From contig DFXU01000064.1 of assembly GCA_002383285.1 (NCBI GenBank), positions 7,642 to 53,577 of the forward strand: a stretch of 45,936 nucleotides of DNA, written 5' to 3'. The notes under the pieces were generated by a model that was given only the letters and a program-made list of their open reading frames with translations, was not told the DNA's origin and made no database searches. Of this stretch, positions 41,596-45,936 are shown in pieces (the stretch's first letter is position 1; every line of letters begins with the position of its first letter). Origin of the DNA: Caryophanales bacterium UBA4100. Lineage in GTDB: Bacteria > Bacillota > Bacilli > Paenibacillales > UBA4045. Made by a program: the position numbers and the translations under genes.

Positions 41596-42776
41596 TAAAT
41601 GACACTCCTCGTTAAATAGTTGGATGAATGGATAAGCATGCGAATCTGCGTTGCATACAATGTTGCAATTTCGCCCCACATCATTGTTCGACCAAGCTTT
41701 AGAGTTTGAGTCTCCAATTCCTGCTTCTTCGCTGGATTATTCAACAAATCGAGAATACACATAGCTAAGGAATCAGAATCACGAAAATTAGCAAGCAATC
41801 CTCTGCCCTCTGATAGCATTTCTCGTGCATATTGATATGGCGTAGATACAATTACACGACCATAACCAACAGCATATGCCAGCGTACCACTCACAGCTTG
41901 ATCCTCACTTAAGTATGGAGTCATATAGATGTCTGACATGACTAAGGACATAATAATCTCTTCTTGGGTCAACAGCTTATCAACAAAAAGTACATGTTCA
42001 TTTAGATTAAGTTTATGAACTAGATGAATTAATGAGTCTCGATATACCTCGCCTGAGTGCTGACTAACTACAGGGTGAGTTTTGCCGAATACGATATACA
42101 ACGCTTCTGGATGCTGAGCTACAATCTGCTGCATAGCTTCAATACCATATTCGATGCCTTTGCCCGGATTTAAAAATCCAAAGGTGGATATGATCCGTCG
42201 ATCCTTATATCCATATTGTGCTTTTATTTGTTCTCGTGACTGTGTCTGTACCTCCGGAACACCGTGATGAATAACTTCTATCTTATGCGAATGGATACTG
42301 TAAATGGCGAACAGGTCCATGACCGTATTCTGTGCCATCGTAATCACCTTAACACTTAACTCACCTAGTCTTGTCATTATATATTTTTGCTTCGTGGTGG
42401 GCTTCTTTAATACGGTATGGAATGTGATTATGAATGGAATGCGGAGGTTCTCAACAAAATCAATCAGATATTCGCCACTTTCCCCGCCATATATCCCAAA
42501 TTCATGTTGAACGATAAGCAGATCAATATCTGAATGATTAATCGATATAGCTGCTTTTGCATACTCAGCTTTATTGTGTTGTTCGATCTGAATGATAACT
42601 TGTTCATTATAAGAATAAGCTGTACCGTTATTCACAGCGATTATTCTAGGTTTATTAAAGTCGCGAAGATGTTCAAATCCATCGATTAAGTCTTGAGTAA
42701 AAGTGGCTATGCCACATTCTCGTGGAAGACTAGTTCCTAACAAAGCAATGTTCTTCTTATTTGAATGATCCGCCAT
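41595..42776 (-). CDS. GT4-family glycosyltransferase
   Basis: The 393-residue protein is a GT-B glycosyltransferase of family 4. Seen: the N-terminal loop IALLGTSLPRECGIATFTQD, acceptor-side VQHEFGIYGGESGEYL, hinge IISTFGFLNPGKGIEYGIEA, and the donor-site region YLSEDQAVSGTLAYAVGYGR. The neighbour manC suggests GDP-mannose as donor, which is inference. ATG 42776 has GGAGGC 7 bases upstream; the frame can extend 14 residues further but without a ribosome binding site. First gene of the minus-strand operon and divergent from the DUF1861 gene. Confidence 0.85.
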   Translation of the reverse strand: MADHSNKKNIALLGTSLPRECGIATFTQDLIDGFEHLRDFNKPRIIAVNNGTAYSYNEQVIIQIEQHNKAEYAKAAISINHSDIDLLIVQHEFGIYGGESGEYLIDFVENLRIPFIITFHTVLKKPTTKQKYIMTRLGELSVKVITMAQNTVMDLFAIYSIHSHKIEVIHHGVPEVQTQSREQIKAQYGYKDRRIISTFGFLNPGKGIEYGIEAMQQIVAQHPEALYIVFGKTHPVVSQHSGEVYRDSLIHLVHKLNLNEHVLFVDKLLTQEEIIMSLVMSDIYMTPYLSEDQAVSGTLAYAVGYGRVIVSTPYQYAREMLSEGRGLLANFRDSDSLAMCILDLLNNPAKKQELETQTLKLGRTMMWGEIATLYATQIRMLIHSSNYLTRSVI

Positions 42777-42862
42777 AATGTAGCCTCCAATTAGAGTTTT
42801 ATTTTGAATAATAACCACATAAATTTAACTTTGAATCATTTTTCGATATAACTTTAATAGGT

Positions 42863-42891
42863 TTGACTATATGTATCTATCAAGCTATGCT
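42863..42891 (+). promoter_or_regulatory. Promoter of the DUF1861 gene in the divergent region
   Basis: TTGACT (42863-42868), 17 bases, TATGCT (42886-42891), 38 bases before ATG 42929. On the opposite strand, CATATAGT (42866-42873) resembles a sporulation sigma-E/K -10 for the GT4 operon, but I see no good matching -35. Confidence 0.55.
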
Positions 42892-42928
42892 GTAAAAAAA
42901 AGTAGAAGGGAGTAGGTTTGTTATCATT

Positions 42929-43864
42929 ATGACTCAGACAAGCAGAGAATTATTAGAACAATTTCATAGAACTGGTCACGTGAAAATCGTAGAAAAATAT
43001 ACATTTACAGGTGTTGGCACTCATGATGTTTATAATATATCTGCACCATTTACAGATAAGAATGAACTATTTGTGGTCGGTCGAGTTGAAGAGCGTGATA
43101 GTGAATTATCTCAGGTATTCTTCTTCACGAAAGATAAGCAGGATGAAAGAATTTGGTCACCTAGAGAACATACCCAGACGTATAATTTACAGGATCCTTT
43201 CGTTACCCGAATTGCTGGTGAGCTTATATTTGGTGGTGTTGAAGTTATAACAGAGATCGATAATCCCAACAGTATTGTTTCGTGGAGAACGCAGTTTTAT
43301 CGTGGTATGAATATAGATTCATTACGCTATTTCGCAACAGGTCCTAGTACGATGAAGGATATCCGTCTGATTGAGCTTGCCGATAGGCGAATAGGTGTAT
43401 TAACTAGGCCACAAGGTGTTAAGGGAGGAAGAGGTCAGATTGGATTTGCAATCATTGAGAGTTTAGAGCAATTAACTGAGGAGACCTTAATTAATGCAGA
43501 GATCTTAATGGGACAGTTCGTACCTGAAGAATGGGGAGGTGCAAATGAGGCTCACTTATTGAGCAATGGCTGTATTGGGATACTTGGGCACATTGCGAGC
43601 TTCGATTCACGTATGCACAAGCATTATTATTCTATGGTATTCTCACTTGATCCTGAGACGATGCGAACATCGCCAATAAAGATTATAGCAGTAAGAAATG
43701 ACTTTCCAGATGGGCCTGAGAAGAGACCTGATTTGGAGGATGTTATTTTTAGTGGGGGGATCATTAGAATGGCAAACGGGAGAGCTGAGCTATCTGTCGG
43801 TGTTAGTGATGCGGAAGCCTACCGAATAGAAATTCCAGATCCTTTCTTAGAATACGAAGGTTAA
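42929..43864 (+). CDS. DUF1861 beta-propeller protein (GT108-like mannosyltransferase/phosphorylase)
   Basis: The 311-residue protein has the DUF1861 pattern throughout: YTFTGVGTHDVYNISAPF, VVGRVEERDSELSQVFFF, YNLQDPFVTRIAGELIFGGV, GPSTMKDIRLIEL, LTRPQGVKGGRGQIGF, WGGANEAHLL and VIFSGGIIRMANG. It is a five-bladed propeller related to GH130 mannoside phosphorylases. From memory, the Leishmania mannosyltransferase/phosphorylases (CAZy GT108), which build and degrade beta-1,2-mannan from GDP-mannose, belong to this family; Asp89 in LQDPF would be the equivalent acid. Activity here is inferred and supported by the divergent manC operon. The GGGAG site is rather far (16 bases) from ATG 42929. Confidence 0.8.
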   Translation: MTQTSRELLEQFHRTGHVKIVEKYTFTGVGTHDVYNISAPFTDKNELFVVGRVEERDSELSQVFFFTKDKQDERIWSPREHTQTYNLQDPFVTRIAGELIFGGVEVITEIDNPNSIVSWRTQFYRGMNIDSLRYFATGPSTMKDIRLIELADRRIGVLTRPQGVKGGRGQIGFAIIESLEQLTEETLINAEILMGQFVPEEWGGANEAHLLSNGCIGILGHIASFDSRMHKHYYSMVFSLDPETMRTSPIKIIAVRNDFPDGPEKRPDLEDVIFSGGIIRMANGRAELSVGVSDAEAYRIEIPDPFLEYEG

Positions 43865-43878
43865 ATAAATTTCGTGTG

Positions 43879-43918
43879 AATAAGCGTCATGCCACATTAG
43901 GCATGACGCTTATTTTTT
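43879..43918 (+). terminator. Terminator after the DUF1861 gene, intron target hairpin
   Basis: AATAAGCGTCATGCC (43879-43893) and GGCATGACGCTTATT (43900-43914) form a perfect 15-bp stem with a 6-base loop and a T-run (43913-43918). The group II intron begins three bases later. Confidence 0.95.
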
Positions 43919-44323
43919 ATGTGCGCCACGCATGGCGCGTAGCTAGGCGGTGAAAGTCCGCTATGGGGGCTGGCAGTTGCCAACCATTAGCCAAGAGCAA
44001 GGGCGTCCTTCGTGAGGAGGAGTCTGAAGGAAGCTGGAGGCAAAATTCCGACCCGAGGAACACGAACCGCATCAGGCATCTAAAGTGGGATGAGTCTGCA
44101 TAACAAGACGAAATCCAATAAACTGCACAGACACGAAGATGTAAATACGGCGGGTGCATGGGATGAAAGTTGCGCGTCTTACCGTGGGAGGTCTCACGGA
44201 CGCATGAAGCGCATTTGCAACATGCGGTTGAAACAAGATTTACTGTGAGAAGTCAGCAGATGCCATAGTAGTAACGCAGTCGACGGCGTTATGAAGGGTT
44301 GAACCTAAGGAGGTGTTCAGTCA

Positions 44324-45742
44324 ATGAAAGTTACCAAAATCAGGACAAAAGAAAGCAGAATTCCTTGCTGTGGCAAGGGCTACCCGCAAAGAGATAGTGC
44401 GGAACACGAAGGGTATGCGGGAGCGCTTACTGATGAGAGGATAACTGAAAACAACAACGCCAACACCAACAGTCGAGAGAACGAGCTTTTAGAGAGAATT
44501 TTGAGCCGAGGGAATCTGAATCAAGCCTACAAGCAAGTGAAGAGAAACAAAGGCGCACACGGAGTCGATGGGATGGAAGTGGAGGATCTTCTACAATATC
44601 TCAAAGACAACGGGGATGAACTTGTAAAGCTCGTTCTGGACGGGAAATATCGTCCAAATCCAGTCCGTAGGGTGGAAATACCCAAAGACAATGGAACAAT
44701 GCGAACACTGGGAATTCCAACGGTAGTAGACAGAGTGCTGCAACAAGCGATCACCCAAGTATTGTCGCCCATCTTCGAACCTCAATTCGTTGAAACCAGT
44801 TACGGTTTTAGACCGAAAAGAAGTGCTCACGATGCACTGAGGAAGTGTAAGGAATACGCTAACCAAGGCTACACCTATGTCGTTGACATGGACTTAGAGA
44901 AATTCTTCGACACCGTTAACCAATCGAAAATGATTGAGATTCTATCCAGAACGGTCAAAGACGGTAGAGTGATATCCCTTATACACAAATACCTTAGAGC
45001 AGGAGCAGTGAATAGAAGGAAATTCGAAGAGACAGAACTTGGACTTGTTCAAGGCGGGAATATCAGCCCTTTATGCAGTAACATCATGCTCAACGAGCTC
45101 GATCACGAACTGGAACGAAGGGGAATTAAGTTTGTCAGATATGCGGATGATATGCTCTTCTTTGCAAAGACCAAAAGGTCAGCACAGAGAATCTTAGAAC
45201 ATATCTTACCTTACATAGAAGATAAACTACGCCTTCGAGTAAACAGAGAAAAAACGACGGTTGCCTACATCGGTAAAATCAAGTTCTTAGGCTATGGATT
45301 CTACCCATCAAAAGAGGGGATTAAACTACGAGTCCATGCCAAGAGCATCAACAAGATGAAGGAAAAAGTCAGAGAGCTCACCGCAAGAAGTAATGGACTC
45401 GGTTACGAACAGCTGAAATTGAAACTAAAACAGTTTGTAACAGGATGGGTGAATTATTTCAAGCTTGCGGACATGAAGGGTCTGCTCCAGGCAACAGATG
45501 AGTGGTTAAGACGGAGATTGCGGATGTATATTTGGAAACAATGGAAACGAGTAAGAACCCGATATACGATGCTAAGTAAACTCGGCTTTAACCATGGAAC
45601 TGCCTTTAAATTTGCATGCACAAGAAAAGGCTATTGGCGAATAGCCAAAAGCCATATTCTTAACGTGTCTGTTACTAATGTCCGCTTAAAGCAAGCGGGA
45701 TACGCATTTTTCTTGGATTACTTTAAAACTGTAAAGGTGTAA
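44324..45742 (+). CDS. ltrA: Group II intron reverse transcriptase/maturase
   Basis: The 472-residue protein has the retroelement RT domain with NQAYKQVKRNKGAHGVDGM (RT-0/1), FVETSYGFRPKRSAHDAL, VVDMDLEKFFDTVNQ, LVQGGNISPLCSNI and catalytic YADD (273-276), then domain X/maturase (KLKQFVTGWVNYFKLADM) and a basic DNA-binding tail. There is no HNH endonuclease domain, as expected for class C. It splices the intron and copies it into new sites. ATG 44324 has AAGGAGGTG upstream. Note QGGNISPL in place of the more common QGGPLSPL. Confidence 0.93.
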   Translation: MKVTKIRTKESRIPCCGKGYPQRDSAEHEGYAGALTDERITENNNANTNSRENELLERILSRGNLNQAYKQVKRNKGAHGVDGMEVEDLLQYLKDNGDELVKLVLDGKYRPNPVRRVEIPKDNGTMRTLGIPTVVDRVLQQAITQVLSPIFEPQFVETSYGFRPKRSAHDALRKCKEYANQGYTYVVDMDLEKFFDTVNQSKMIEILSRTVKDGRVISLIHKYLRAGAVNRRKFEETELGLVQGGNISPLCSNIMLNELDHELERRGIKFVRYADDMLFFAKTKRSAQRILEHILPYIEDKLRLRVNREKTTVAYIGKIKFLGYGFYPSKEGIKLRVHAKSINKMKEKVRELTARSNGLGYEQLKLKLKQFVTGWVNYFKLADMKGLLQATDEWLRRRLRMYIWKQWKRVRTRYTMLSKLGFNHGTAFKFACTRKGYWRIAKSHILNVSVTNVRLKQAGYAFFLDYFKTVKV

Positions 45743-45748
45743 ACTTAG

Positions 45749-45826
45749 GAACCGCCGTATACCGAACGGTACGTACGGTGGTGTGGGAGGTCGGCTACTC
45801 AAATAATGGGTAGCCTCCTACCCGAT
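45749..45826 (+). ncRNA. Intron domains V and VI with branch point
   Basis: Domain V (45749-45783) reads GAACCGCCGTATACC, GAAC, GGTACGTACGGTGGTG, a form I associate with the O. iheyensis class C ribozyme. Domain VI (45785-45823) pairs GGGAGG with CCT-A-CCC, leaving A45820 bulged as the branch point. Confidence 0.88.
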
Positions 45827-45885
45827 TTATAGGTGAATGGAGAACTTACATTTCCATTATTCTGATTATTAGATAGACTTTATAC

Positions 45886-45914
45886 TGGACAAAGAACATA
45901 TGTTCCTATATAAT
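45886..45914 (+). promoter_or_regulatory. LexA-regulated promoter reading out of the window
   Basis: TGGACA (45886-45891), 17 bases, TATAAT (45909-45914). The spacer contains the perfect LexA operator GAACATATGTTC (45894-45905). Bound LexA would block RNA polymerase. The controlled gene starts beyond the window. The rest of 45827-45936 holds no gene I can support. Confidence 0.85.
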
Positions 45915-45936
45915 AAGGATATAGATATACATCGTG

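Larger units (their letters stand above)
43921..45826 (+). mobile_element. Group IIC intron, complete
   Basis: The element starts with GTGCG (43921), the group II 5' consensus, directly after a terminator hairpin and T-run, the usual target of class C introns. Bases 43921-44323 are the structured RNA domains I-III: GGTGAAAGTCC, GCAAGGGCGTCC, TCTGAAGGAAGC and GAGGAACACGAAC resemble the Oceanobacillus iheyensis IIC intron as I remember it. Domain IV holds the reverse transcriptase. Domain V and VI follow, and the 3' end is placed at GAT (45824-45826), seven bases from the bulged branch-point A. Its length is about 1.9 kb. ORF and RNA domains all look intact. Confidence 0.92.

Noticed and set aside
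43917..44159. 80-residue minus-strand frame in the region before the reverse transcriptase
   Set aside because: It lies entirely over the structured RNA domains of the group II intron and matches no family.
1..45936. CRISPR arrays, rRNA and tRNA genes, insertion sequences with transposases
   Set aside because: I saw no regularly spaced repeats, no rRNA or tRNA-like segments and no transposase; the only mobile element I can support is the group IIC intron.

Overview
The window reads as chromosomal DNA of an endospore-forming, low-to-moderate GC Bacillota, most likely of the Paenibacillus/Cohnella group. The evidence is the core gene order (spoIIIE end, ymfF-ymfH-ymfI-ymfJ-ymfK-ymfM, rimO-pgsA-cinA-recA-recX-rny-ymdB-spoVS, miaB-ricA), sporulation and germination genes (sleB, spoVS, a YheC/YheD-like protein), Bacillus-type LexA boxes, and strong Shine-Dalgarno sites with frequent GTG/TTG starts. 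The genus is inferred, not proven.

Layout. 1-1.3 kb: 3' end of a DNA translocase (SpoIIIE/FtsK) and a SleB-type spore cortex-lytic enzyme. 1.4-5.1 kb: EF-P 5-aminopentanol modification genes ymfF-ymfH-ymfI, then a DUF3243 gene. 5.3-7.5 kb: ymfK (ACT plus P-loop), a RodZ-like gene, YajQ. 7.6-15.8 kb: rimO, pgsA, cinA, recA (LexA box and sigma-A promoter), recX, rny, ymdB, spoVS. 15.9-20.3 kb: membrane dipeptidase, a two-subunit 2-oxoacid:ferredoxin oxidoreductase and a PduL-type phosphotransacylase. 20.5-22.5 kb: miaB and ricA. From 22.6 kb the content becomes more lineage-specific: manA, a VanY-type lipoprotein carboxypeptidase, two GNATs, a Gly/Tyr-rich small protein, a CBS protein, hrpB, ywbE, a sugar isomerase/dehydrogenase pair with a divergent AraC regulator, an NfeD-flotillin pair behind an exact sigma-W-like promoter, a DinG/XPD-like helicase, a TraX-like membrane protein, a PatB-type C-S lyase and a short ATP-grasp spore-coat-type protein. 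39.4-43.9 kb: a compact glycan cluster of three overlapping genes (GT4 glycosyltransferase, alpha/alpha-toroid protein, mannose-1-phosphate guanylyltransferase) diverging from a DUF1861/GT108-like beta-propeller protein. 43.9-45.8 kb: a complete-looking group IIC intron with its reverse transcriptase, placed directly behind a terminator hairpin. The last 60 bases hold a LexA-controlled promoter that reads out of the window.

The most interesting candidate system is the 39.4-43.9 kb cluster. GDP-mannose synthesis, a GT4, a toroid protein and a relative of the Leishmania mannosyltransferase/phosphorylases together suggest a bacterial beta-mannan (mannogen-like) reserve or coat glycan pathway. 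Other points worth a second look: ymdB appears to start at AUU, because its only upstream in-frame start candidates lie inside or just after the rny terminator or lack a ribosome binding site; the sleB ribosome binding site lies inside a 14-bp hairpin; the nfeD-floT pair has an exact ECF promoter; and the window ends in a new SOS promoter.
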